A program made the translations under genes and the position numbers. This document shows, one piece after another, positions 1 to 6,563 of a stretch of 7,329 bases of DNA. Below the pieces are notes generated by a model, which saw only the letters and a program-made list of their open reading frames with translations, did not search any database and was not told the DNA's origin. The stretch's first letter is position 1. Every line of letters starts with the position of its first letter. Source of the stretch: Actinomycetota bacterium (GTDB lineage: Bacteria; Actinomycetota; Humimicrobiia; Humimicrobiales; Humimicrobiaceae); contig JAMCVO010000775.1 of the NCBI GenBank assembly GCA_023475715.1, positions 1 to 7,329 of the forward strand, written 5' to 3'.

Positions 1-559
1 TCCAGAATATCCTTTACCTTCCTTAGAAATCTCCAGCCGTACCAAAATTAACAGCGCTGAGATCAGGAGAGATCTGATATTTTTTGGACTTAAAGGCAAA
101 AGAGGTGTCGGGTTCAACATTGAAGAACTGATATCTTCCTTTAATAAGATATTAGGCTATAATGACAGAGTTCATGTTGCGCTGGTAGGAGTAGGAAATC
201 TTGGAAAAGCAATTTTAAATTATAAAATTCTTGATAAGTTTGGATTTAAAATAGAAGATACCTTTGATAAGGACCCGGATGTTATTGGTAAGACTATTTC
301 GGGCAGGAAGGTAAAGGATATTCTGGAAATGAAAAATGTTATACAGGAGAAAAGAATAAACGTTGCTATAATTGCGGTTCCTGAAGATTCTGCCCAGAAA
401 GTGACCGACATATTGGTGGAAGCAGGAATTAAGGTGGTAATTAATTATACTTCGGTGCCTGTAAAAGTGCCAAAATATGTTGATGTCCAGACAACAGACC
501 CCATTGAAAAATTGCTTCATACACTCTATTATTTATCAAATACTGTTTATACGAATTAG
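1..559 (+). CDS. rex: Redox-sensing transcriptional repressor Rex (5'-truncated by window edge)
   Basis: Rex is a cytoplasmic dimeric repressor that binds NADH or NAD+ and controls fermentation and respiration genes according to redox state. The reading frame is open from base 2 to the TAG at 557-559, giving about 185 residues. Compared with the usual 210-220 residues, roughly the first 30 are outside the window. The visible part opens inside the N-terminal winged helix and contains the DNA-recognition segment INSAEIRRDLIFFG, followed by GKRGVGFNIEEL. The Rossmann domain begins with VALVGVGNLGKA (near bases 175-213), which holds the GxGxxG dinucleotide-binding loop. Then come FDKDPDVIGKTISG, the INVAIIAVPEDSAQKVTDILVEAGIK block (bases about 356-433) and a C-terminal helix used for dimer domain swapping in the family. 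No frameshift is seen. It is followed 76 nt downstream by an LCP gene. The family call is secure; regulatory targets cannot be read from this window. Confidence 0.95.
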   Translation, partial: PEYPLPSLEISSRTKINSAEIRRDLIFFGLKGKRGVGFNIEELISSFNKILGYNDRVHVALVGVGNLGKAILNYKILDKFGFKIEDTFDKDPDVIGKTISGRKVKDILEMKNVIQEKRINVAIIAVPEDSAQKVTDILVEAGIKVVINYTSVPVKVPKYVDVQTTDPIEKLLHTLYYLSNTVYTN

Positions 560-579
560 ATAGCTTTTTTGTCAGGATT

Positions 580-604
580 ATTGAAAAGCATGATGTTTTT
601 CAGT
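580..604. other. Imperfect inverted repeat between rex and the LCP gene
   Basis: The arms ATTGAAAAGC (580-589) and GTTTTTCAGT (595-604) can pair over 10 positions, two of them G-U, around the 5-nt loop ATGAT. No T-run follows, so it does not look like a standard intrinsic terminator. As DNA it is a near-palindrome and could be an operator, but it does not match the known Rex operator (TTGTGA-N6-TCACAA type). In such AT-rich DNA, chance occurrence is quite possible. Confidence 0.2.
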
Positions 605-635
605 TTACGCAAGCTAAAAATAAAAAATTTGTAAA

Positions 636-1508
636 ATGAATAAAGCCAAAGGTTGCTTCATAGCTTTCATAGCAGTTTTTATCATAGGTTTGATAGTAGT
701 ATTACTGTTTGCACTTTCTGATTTTAAACAGCCCTCAAATGAACAGGATTCTTCAGATACGCAGGTTGCCTCAGGCAGTTTTGGCGGAAATAACTTTTTA
801 TTCCTCGGTGTTGATGAAAGGGAAGGATTAAAAAATTTCAAAGGTCGTACAGATACCATAATTATTTATCATATGGCTGAATGGGGACAGAAAGATTGTC
901 TGATTTCTATTCCCAGAGACACAAGAGTCCAGCTTGAAGGGCATGGTTGGAACAAAATCAATGCCGCATATGTTTATGGTAAGGAAAAAATGCTGAAAGA
1001 TGAAATTTATCAGTTGACGCAAGTAAGCATTAATAGAACCATGCTGATAAATTTTGATGCATTTAAGAAAATTATTGATGCATTGGGCGGGGTAAAAATT
1101 ATAGTTGATGTTCCGCTTCATGATCCTATGTCAGGAGCAAATTTTGATCCCGGGACGTATGTCATGAATGGGGAACAGGCTCTTTCTTTTGCACGGGACA
1201 GGTCAACAGCAAAAGGAGATTTCGACAGGGCAGACAGGCAGAAATACCTGTTGAGCGAGTTAATAAAACAAAAAGTAAATCTCTCCCTTATAATGAAGGC
1301 ACCGCAATTGTTGAATATTTTAAATACGGAAACGAAATCAGATTTTTCTGCAGTTGATTTTGCAAAATTAGCAATAACGCTGATGCTTTCAAATAAAGAT
1401 ATTGAAAGAATCACAATTCCGGGAAAAACTGCTAATATAGATGGTGTAAGCTATGTTGTCGTAAATGAGAAGGAGGTTAAAGAATTTTTAAGTAAATATA
1501 TCAGGTAA
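636..1508 (+). CDS. LytR-CpsA-Psr (LCP) family cell-wall glycopolymer ligase
   Basis: LCP enzymes transfer lipid-linked glycopolymers such as teichoic acid or capsule onto peptidoglycan on the outer face of the membrane. The 290-residue product has a short cytoplasmic start (MNKAKG), one hydrophobic segment at about residues 7-27, a polar linker (28-50), then the LCP domain. Family motifs are all visible: FLFLGVD with Asp60, GRTDTI with Arg71 and Asp73, SIPRDTRV with Arg94, KINAAYVYG (107-115), LGGVKIIVDVP (150-160), ALSFARDRS with Arg187 and Arg189, and GDFDRADRQ with Arg198. These correspond to the acidic and arginine residues that bind pyrophosphate and Mg2+ in characterised LCP proteins. 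The length is typical of compact members with no extra C-terminal domain. The ATG at 636 is the only start that keeps the membrane anchor, yet no clear Shine-Dalgarno sequence precedes it. Substrate and exact orthology (TagT/U/V, LytR, CpsA) cannot be assigned, so no symbol is given. Confidence 0.92.
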   Translation: MNKAKGCFIAFIAVFIIGLIVVLLFALSDFKQPSNEQDSSDTQVASGSFGGNNFLFLGVDEREGLKNFKGRTDTIIIYHMAEWGQKDCLISIPRDTRVQLEGHGWNKINAAYVYGKEKMLKDEIYQLTQVSINRTMLINFDAFKKIIDALGGVKIIVDVPLHDPMSGANFDPGTYVMNGEQALSFARDRSTAKGDFDRADRQKYLLSELIKQKVNLSLIMKAPQLLNILNTETKSDFSAVDFAKLAITLMLSNKDIERITIPGKTANIDGVSYVVVNEKEVKEFLSKYIR

Positions 1509-1583
1509 ATGTAGAAATTATTCTGATTTTATGATTAAATTTTTTAACAGAGCAGATAATCATAAATACATAATAAGTCAATC

Positions 1584-1591
1584 AAAGGTGG
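1584..1591 (+). promoter_or_regulatory. Shine-Dalgarno sequence deciding the start of the small gene
   Basis: AAAGGTGG lies about 5 nt before the ATG at 1597. The upstream in-frame ATG at 1531 has only AT-rich sequence without a purine-rich SD in front of it. This favours 1597 as the true start and gives a product of 106 rather than 128 residues. Confidence 0.6.
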
Positions 1592-1596
1592 GCTTA

Positions 1597-1917
1597 ATGT
1601 CAAATTTTTTAGAATTGAGCATTGCTAATCTTTCACAACTTACGGAAGACGAGAACTTCTTGCTCCAGTCATCCAAGAAATCAGAAAAACTTGGTGATTT
1701 TATAAAAAACAATATTCCAAAGTCAGATAAGTGCTGGCTGGCTGATTTGAAAACCTGGCAGTTTTCAAATAAATGGATAAAAAACATAAGCGATATCTGC
1801 CTTGAGGAATATGATCAGGTTTTTTTTGATTATGGTTCATTGCTTTTGGATTTAAAGGACCCGAAAAACTACAAAGAGTTTAAAAGTAAAGTTTTGGACA
1901 AGCAAGTATTAGATTAG
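1597..1917 (+). CDS. Uncharacterised small protein upstream of purB
   Basis: I do not recognise this protein. From the ATG at 1597 it has 106 residues; an in-frame ATG at 1531 would extend it to 128, but lacks an SD. It is acidic and basic residue-rich and soluble-looking, with no signal peptide, membrane segment or metal-binding cysteine cluster (a single Cys is followed by Trp in KCWLADLKTW, and another occurs in DICLEEY). The most distinctive part is the middle-to-end region, with aromatic residues spaced as CWLADLKTWQFSNKW then EEYDQVFFDYGSLLLDLKDP, which suggests a small folded domain rather than noise. Codon use resembles the neighbours (AT-rich third positions). Its stop is 7 nt before the purB ATG, so it is very likely in the same transcript, and purB may rely partly on coupling because purB's own SD is weak. 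Function is unknown; a purine role is only suggested by position. Confidence 0.7.
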   Translation: MSNFLELSIANLSQLTEDENFLLQSSKKSEKLGDFIKNNIPKSDKCWLADLKTWQFSNKWIKNISDICLEEYDQVFFDYGSLLLDLKDPKNYKEFKSKVLDKQVLD

Positions 1918-1924
1918 AGATTTT

Positions 1925-3220
1925 ATGATTCCAAGATATACAAACCCTGAGATGGGTAAAATTTGGAAGGAACAATCCAGGTTCGATTACTGGCTTAGGG
2001 TTGAAAAAGCTGTCAGTAAAGCTCAGGCAGAACTTGGGATAATACCAAAAAAGGCAAGCCAGGATATCATAGAGCTGGCGCAATTTGATATAAAAAAGAT
2101 TGATGAAATTGAGGAAAAAACCCACCACGATGTAATCGCATTCCTAACAAATGTATCTTCATATATCGGAGAAAATTCAAAATATCTGCATTATGGGCTT
2201 ACATCTTCGGATGTAATTGATACCGCACTTTCATTACAAATGCTGGATGCTGTTACAATTATAGTCCGGAAAGCAAAAAATCTGACTCTTGTCTTAAAAA
2301 AGCAGGCAGTCAGATACAAAGATATAGTAATGGTAGGCAGAACTCATGGCATACATGCTGAACCCATAACTCTTGGCTTTAAGTTTGCAGTATGGTTTTT
2401 TGAAATGCAGAGAAATCTTGGAAGACTCAAGCAGGCAAGGGAAAATATAGCTTACGGTAAAATATCCGGGGCTGTTGGAACATATGCCAATACAATTCCG
2501 CAGGTTGAAGAAAAGGTATGTAAAGCATTAAAGCTCAAACCATCCCCGGCATCAACACAAATTTTACAGAGAGACAGGCATGCGCAGATGTTGAGCGCAA
2601 TTGCAATTTGTGGTGCAACCCTTGAGAAAATTGCCCTTGAAGTAAGGGGTCTCCAAAAGACGGATATAAAAGAAATTGAAGAACCTTTTGCGCAAGGTCA
2701 GAAAGGCTCTTCGGCAATGCCGCATAAAAGAAACCCTATACTCTGTGAAAGGATCTGCGGCCTGGCAAGAGTGCTGAGGTCCAATCTCATTGCAGGCCTT
2801 GAAAACATTGCGCTGTGGCATGAAAGGGATATTTCGCATTCTTCAGCAGAGAGAGTGATAATTCCCGACAGCTTCATACTGCTTGATTATATTCTTGATA
2901 AGACAATTTTTGTTGTTGAAAATTTAAATGTTCTTGAGAAAAACATGATGCGAAATCTGATGAAATATGGCGGCATTATTTTTTCCCAGCGGGTTTTGCT
3001 GGAGCTTATAGGCAAGGGAATGATGAGAGAAGATGCTTATGCTCTGGTGCAGGGCGCAGCGCTTAAAGCCTGGGAGGAAGAAGGCAGCTTTAAAGAAAAC
3101 TTATTGAAAGAAAAAAATATTCTTAAATATTTCACGAAAGATGAAATAGAGGGTTTGTTTGATGTTAAATACCACTTGAAACATATCGATGAAATTATTG
3201 AAAGGGTAAAGAAGGTATAG
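1925..3220 (+). CDS. purB: Adenylosuccinate lyase
   Basis: PurB catalyses two fumarate-releasing eliminations in the cytoplasm: SAICAR to AICAR (IMP synthesis) and adenylosuccinate to AMP. The 431-residue product matches the usual length of the Bacillus/Thermotoga-type enzyme and starts with the typical MIPRYTNPEMGKIW. Family features in order: THHDVIAF with His68, HYGLTSSDVIDT (89-100), GRTHGIHAEP with His141, and the fumarase/aspartase-superfamily signature GSSAMPHKRNP (261-271), whose Ser262/Ser263 lie on the mobile catalytic loop with Lys268 and Asn270. His68 and His141 fall at the same numbers as the catalytic histidines of the B. subtilis enzyme. The C-terminal helical domain appears intact and ends EIIERVKKV. 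The start is preceded by only a weak GAG-like SD; the previous small gene ends 7 nt upstream and purS begins 24 nt downstream. No missing residue or frame disruption is seen. Confidence 0.97.
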   Translation: MIPRYTNPEMGKIWKEQSRFDYWLRVEKAVSKAQAELGIIPKKASQDIIELAQFDIKKIDEIEEKTHHDVIAFLTNVSSYIGENSKYLHYGLTSSDVIDTALSLQMLDAVTIIVRKAKNLTLVLKKQAVRYKDIVMVGRTHGIHAEPITLGFKFAVWFFEMQRNLGRLKQARENIAYGKISGAVGTYANTIPQVEEKVCKALKLKPSPASTQILQRDRHAQMLSAIAICGATLEKIALEVRGLQKTDIKEIEEPFAQGQKGSSAMPHKRNPILCERICGLARVLRSNLIAGLENIALWHERDISHSSAERVIIPDSFILLDYILDKTIFVVENLNVLEKNMMRNLMKYGGIIFSQRVLLELIGKGMMREDAYALVQGAALKAWEEEGSFKENLLKEKNILKYFTKDEIEGLFDVKYHLKHIDEIIERVKKV

Positions 3221-3244
3221 TGTAAAACAAAAAAGGGCCAACGT

Positions 3245-3493
3245 ATGATAAAGGTAAATGTATATGTGACATTAAAAAAAGAAATTCTTGATACCCAGGG
3301 ATTGGTAATCAAGAAGGCAATCCCTCAGATTGGCTTTGATAATGTTGAAAATGTCAGGTTTGGAAAATTTATACAGCTTGAGATTGAGCCAGGATCCAAA
3401 AGCAAAGAAGATATAAAAAAGGAAATAGAATATTTATGTGACAGATTGCTTTCAAATCCTATAATCGAAGATTTTAAATATGAAATTTTGTAA
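3245..3493 (+). CDS. purS: Phosphoribosylformylglycinamidine synthase subunit PurS
   Basis: PurS is the small non-catalytic subunit that, as a dimer or tetramer, bridges PurQ and PurL in the three-part FGAM synthetase and helps channel ammonia. The 82-residue length is typical. Recognisable elements are an N-terminal strand VNVYVTLKKEILDTQG (the family usually has LDPQG; here Thr17 replaces Pro), the VRFGKFIQLEI block (37-47), and the C-terminal LLSNPIIEDFKYEI (68-81), matching the family's LLxNPVIEDY ending. An AAAAGGG SD-like stretch ends 7 nt before the ATG. It follows purB by 24 nt and is separated from purQ by an unusually long 91 nt for this cluster. Its presence explains why PurL below is the short form. 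Identification is firm despite the small size because of motifs and neighbours. Confidence 0.94.
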   Translation: MIKVNVYVTLKKEILDTQGLVIKKAIPQIGFDNVENVRFGKFIQLEIEPGSKSKEDIKKEIEYLCDRLLSNPIIEDFKYEIL

Positions 3494-3534
3494 AAAAGAT
3501 CAGATTTTTATAATTTTAAATTGCATAACAGTAT

Positions 3535-3569
3535 TTAAATAATTGCTCAGGTAATTATTTAATTTTTTT
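3535..3569 (+). terminator. Possible weak intrinsic terminator or attenuator between purS and purQ
   Basis: A perfect 10-bp inverted repeat, TTAAATAATT (3535-3544) and AATTATTTAA (3553-3562), encloses the 8-nt loop GCTCAGGT and is followed at once by seven T (3563-3569). The geometry is that of a Rho-independent terminator, but the stem has no G-C pair, so it would be weak. It sits in the longest gap of the pur cluster. Full termination would be surprising because PurS, PurQ and PurL act as one complex. It could instead protect or process mRNA, or be chance in AT-rich DNA. A TATAAT hexamer at 3509-3514 in the same gap lacks a good -35. Confidence 0.3.
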
Positions 3570-3584
3570 AATGGGGTCCTCTGG

Positions 3585-4310
3585 ATGGAAAATATAAAAA
3601 AACCGGTTTTTGGAATTGTGGTTTTTCCTGGAACCAATTGTGAGTTCGATTGTTACCATGCCCTGCAGGATATTCTGGGGGCAGAATGCAAATTCATCTG
3701 GCACAATGATAAAGATGCAGCCGGAATTGATGCGATAGTTTTACCCGGAGGATTTTCATACGGAGATTATCTGAGAAGCGGGGCTATTGCCAGATTTTCC
3801 CCGATAATGGAGTATGTAAGAAAATTTGCCGACAGGGGAAAGCTCATAATTGGGATATGCAACGGGTTTCAGATTTTACTCGAGCAAGGTATTCTCCCCG
3901 GCGCAATGCTGAGGAATAATACATTAAAATTCATATGCAAGTTCATTCATGCAAGAGTTGAAAATAGCGGTACTCCCTTTACCTGCAGTTTAAAGAAAGG
4001 ACAGATCATTAAAATACCTATAAGGCATAACGAAGGCAACTATTATATTAATGAAAAAGGTCTTGCCGAGCTTGAAAAAAACAATCAGATTATTTTGAGA
4101 TATTGCAGTAAGGACGGAGTGGTAAGCAGCGAGCACAATCCAAATGGCTCTGTTGGGAATATAGCCGGAATATGCAATAAGGAAATGAATGTCTTTGGTC
4201 TGATGCCGCATCCGGAAGCTTGCTGTGAAAATATTTTAGGCTCTATTGACGGGATAGGAATATTTGGCTCGATGATAAAAAGTACCACAGGAATATGGAA
4301 ATGGATGTAG
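3585..4310 (+). CDS. purQ: Phosphoribosylformylglycinamidine synthase subunit PurQ (glutamine amidotransferase)
   Basis: PurQ hydrolyses glutamine and supplies ammonia to PurL for converting FGAR to FGAM. It is a class I (triad-type) glutamine amidotransferase. The 241-residue product shows FGIVVFPGTNCEFD at the start, LPGGFSYGDYLRSGAIAR (53-70), the nucleophile elbow GICNGFQ with Cys92, PGAMLRNNTLKFIC (105-118), the PurQ-typical IPIRHNEGNYY (144-154), and MPHPE with His209 and Glu211 completing the Cys-His-Glu triad. It is slightly longer than the B. subtilis protein (about 227). GGGG at 3573-3576, 8 nt before the ATG, is the likely SD; an out-of-frame ATG at 3571 just before it is not used for this product. 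The 3' end overlaps purL, which fits coupled synthesis of two subunits of one complex. Confidence 0.96.
   Translation: MENIKKPVFGIVVFPGTNCEFDCYHALQDILGAECKFIWHNDKDAAGIDAIVLPGGFSYGDYLRSGAIARFSPIMEYVRKFADRGKLIIGICNGFQILLEQGILPGAMLRNNTLKFICKFIHARVENSGTPFTCSLKKGQIIKIPIRHNEGNYYINEKGLAELEKNNQIILRYCSKDGVVSSEHNPNGSVGNIAGICNKEMNVFGLMPHPEACCENILGSIDGIGIFGSMIKSTTGIWKWM
4289..4292 (+). promoter_or_regulatory. Shine-Dalgarno sequence for purL inside purQ
   Basis: AGGA lies within the last codons of purQ. It is only 2 nt from the ATG at 4295 but 8 nt from the in-frame ATG at 4301. The spacing favours initiation at 4301 (start MDVEKEYQ), which would shorten PurL by two residues and reduce the overlap with purQ from 16 to 10 nt. 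Confidence 0.45.
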
Positions 4311-6514
4311 AAAAGGAATATCAAAAACTTAGCTTAAATGCAGGTGAATTCGAAAAGATATGCAGATATCTGGGCAGGAAACCCAATTATCTTGAGCTCA
4401 GCATATATTCTGTCATGTGGTCCGAGCACTGCAGTTACAAGAGCTCAAGAGCGCTCCTGAAAAAATTTAAGACTTCAGGCAAATATGTGCTCCAGGGGCC
4501 TGGTGAAAATGCAGGTGTTCTTGATATTGGTGATAACCAGGCTATCGTTATGAAGATAGAATCTCATAACCACCCATCGGCAGTAGAACCTTACCAGGGC
4601 GCTGCAACAGGAATTGGCGGCATTATAAGAGATATCTTTGCGATGGGCGCAAGGCCTATATGCAGCCTGAATTCACTTCGCTTCGGCAATCTTGATTCAA
4701 ACCCCCGCCAGAAATACTTATTCGAAAATGTTGTTAAGGGAATTGGCGGTTATGGCAACTGCATGGGGATACCGACAGTTGGCGGTGAAGTATATTTTGA
4801 CAGGATTTATGAAGGCAATCCACTCGTAAATGCAATGACCGTTGGAATCGTCGATAAAGACAAGATTATAAAATCAAAAGCCTTTGGGGAAGGCAATCTG
4901 CTCGTTCTTATCGGTTCGAGCACCGGACGTGACGGGATCCATGGTGCAACTTTTGCATCCGATGAGCTTGATGAAAATTCAGAAGAGAGAAGGCCCAGCG
5001 TCCAGGTTGGTGACCCATTTGCGGAAAAGGTCGTCCTCGAAGTCTGTCTGGAGCTGCTTGATAAAAAGTTGATATTGGGTTTGCAGGATATGGGTGCGGC
5101 AGGCATTACCAGCTCATCTGTTGAAATGGCAAGCAAGGGCGGGGTGGGCCTGGATATTGATGTAAGTGCTGTGCCCCTGCGTGAACCGAGCATGACTCCT
5201 TACGAAATAATGATATCTGAGTCCCAGGAAAGAATGCTTGCTCTGGTTTCCCCGGACAGCTATAAAAAAGTAAAGGAAGTCTGCGACAAATGGAATACCA
5301 ACTGCGAGACAATCGGAAAGGTTACAGGCAGTGGTAATTTAAGGGTATTTTCTAAGGGAAAGCTTGAAGGAGAAATACCTGTCAAAACATTGACAGATCT
5401 TTCGCCGGTTTATCACCATTCCTACAGAAAACCTGATTATATTGAAACTGCAGGCAAAAATGCTATTACTGATTCTGAAATAAAAGCCATCCAGTCAAAA
5501 CATTCTCTTGAAGAAATTTTTAAACTTATGATAGAAACGCCAAATATTTGCAGCAAGAAATGGGTATGGGAGCAATATGATCATATGGTTCAGACAAATA
5601 CTGCTGTACTTCCCGGACAGGACAGTGCAGTTATAAGGATTAAGGACGCCAATAAAGCTATTGCTTTTTCATCTGATGGAAACGGCAGATATTGCTACTT
5701 GAATCCCTATATGGGCGGAATAATCGCAATTGCAGAATCTGCAAGAAATCTTGTATGCTGCGGTGCTGTTCCTATCGGGATAACTGATTGCCTTAATTTC
5801 GGTACCCCTGAAAAACCTGAAATTTTCTGGCAGTTCAAGAATTGCATTGATGGAATGTGCCAGGCTTGCAGCGTGCTTGATATACCGATAGTGTCCGGTA
5901 ATGTAAGTTTTTACAATGAAAGTTTCGGCAATCCTATTTATCCTACTCCGGTTTCTGCGGCTGCGGGCTTAATAGAAAAACTTGATTATATAACGACAAT
6001 GGATTTTAAGGATGCCGGAGATATTATTGTGCTGCTGGGAGAAAATAGGGATCATATGGGCGGAAGCGAATTCATGAATTTATTTCTTGACAGGGCAGGA
6101 GGACAATGCCCGGAACTTGACCTTGATTTTGAAAAAAGACTTCAAAGCTTGTGTCTTGAATTAATAAGGGGAAAAATTATAAAATCCGCACATGATAGTT
6201 CGGTTGGCGGACTTGGGATATGTATTTTAAAAAGTGCCGTCATGGGCAGCATAGGTGCAGACATTGAGTTAGATTTAATTGGAGGCAGTATTATCAGGAC
6301 TTTATTTAATGAGAGCCAGTCCAGAATAGTGGTATCGGCGGATAAAAATAAGCTAAAAGACTTGATAAAAATATGTAAAAAATTTGAAATACCATTTACG
6401 CAGCTGGGAATTGCAGGCGGTAACGTCCTGAAAATTAATGGGCTGAATTGTATTAAGATAAAAGAAGCTCAAGATATTCATGACAATTCAATGGAAAGCA
6501 AAATGTCTTTATAG
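4295..6514 (+). CDS. purL: Phosphoribosylformylglycinamidine synthase subunit PurL (small form)
   Basis: PurL is the ATP-dependent synthetase subunit that converts FGAR plus PurQ-derived ammonia to FGAM. At 739 residues it is the small form that requires PurS and PurQ, not the roughly 1,300-residue fused enzyme of Enterobacteria. It has the duplicated AIRS/PurM-like fold. The first half contains WSEHCSYKSS with His45, GPGENAG (68-74), ESHNHPSAVEPYQGAATG with Glu89, His91 and His93, GGIIRDIFAMGARP (108-121), and a downstream QDMGAAGITSSSVEMA segment. The second half carries SSDGNGRYCYLNPYMGG (around 460-475), IVSGNVSFYNES (around 530) and SAHDSSVGGLG (around 630). Numbering is from 4295; an ATG at 4301 has better SD spacing. 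The start overlaps purQ, and purF begins 49 nt after the stop. All expected blocks are present and no frame break is seen. Confidence 0.97.
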   Translation: MEMDVEKEYQKLSLNAGEFEKICRYLGRKPNYLELSIYSVMWSEHCSYKSSRALLKKFKTSGKYVLQGPGENAGVLDIGDNQAIVMKIESHNHPSAVEPYQGAATGIGGIIRDIFAMGARPICSLNSLRFGNLDSNPRQKYLFENVVKGIGGYGNCMGIPTVGGEVYFDRIYEGNPLVNAMTVGIVDKDKIIKSKAFGEGNLLVLIGSSTGRDGIHGATFASDELDENSEERRPSVQVGDPFAEKVVLEVCLELLDKKLILGLQDMGAAGITSSSVEMASKGGVGLDIDVSAVPLREPSMTPYEIMISESQERMLALVSPDSYKKVKEVCDKWNTNCETIGKVTGSGNLRVFSKGKLEGEIPVKTLTDLSPVYHHSYRKPDYIETAGKNAITDSEIKAIQSKHSLEEIFKLMIETPNICSKKWVWEQYDHMVQTNTAVLPGQDSAVIRIKDANKAIAFSSDGNGRYCYLNPYMGGIIAIAESARNLVCCGAVPIGITDCLNFGTPEKPEIFWQFKNCIDGMCQACSVLDIPIVSGNVSFYNESFGNPIYPTPVSAAAGLIEKLDYITTMDFKDAGDIIVLLGENRDHMGGSEFMNLFLDRAGGQCPELDLDFEKRLQSLCLELIRGKIIKSAHDSSVGGLGICILKSAVMGSIGADIELDLIGGSIIRTLFNESQSRIVVSADKNKLKDLIKICKKFEIPFTQLGIAGGNVLKINGLNCIKIKEAQDIHDNSMESKMSL

Positions 6515-6540
6515 CTTCCAATTTATTTTAAGTTTCTATT

Positions 6541-6549
6541 TGTTATAAT
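6541..6549 (+). promoter_or_regulatory. Possible extended -10 promoter element before purF
   Basis: TGTTATAAT matches the extended -10 pattern TGnTATAAT exactly and lies in the 49-nt purL-purF gap. No good -35 is found at normal spacing (ATTTAT or TTTATT at best), which extended -10 promoters can tolerate. Transcription would begin near 6556, leaving a leader of only about 8-11 nt before the purF ATGs. AT richness makes a chance match plausible. Confidence 0.3.
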
Positions 6550-6563
6550 GAATCTGGTAAAAA

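Noticed and set aside
569..609. sigma-70-type promoter for the LCP gene from TTGTCA (569-574) or TTGAAA (581-586)
   Set aside because: Neither is followed by a convincing -10 hexamer at 16-18 nt.
828..1414. Two open frames of nearly 100 codons on the minus strand within the LCP gene
   Set aside because: They are antisense to the conserved LCP domain, have no recognisable motifs, and no upstream regulatory signal.
1531..1596. N-terminal extension of the small gene from the ATG at 1531
   Set aside because: No SD precedes 1531, while the ATG at 1597 has AAAGGTGG at good spacing; the extra 22 residues may simply be open by chance.
1509..1596. Promoter-like TATGAT at 1530-1535 upstream of the small gene
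   Set aside because: No -35 hexamer at acceptable spacing and the region is AT-rich enough to give such matches by chance.
3494..3584. Purine riboswitch or PurR box in the purS-purQ gap
   Set aside because: I see no conserved purine-riboswitch core or three-helix junction, and no recognisable PurBox pair; the gap is almost all A and T.
4807..5193. 128-codon open frame on the minus strand
   Set aside because: It lies wholly inside purL, is antisense to conserved PurL motifs, and its low-complexity Ser/Pro-rich translation is typical of a shadow frame.
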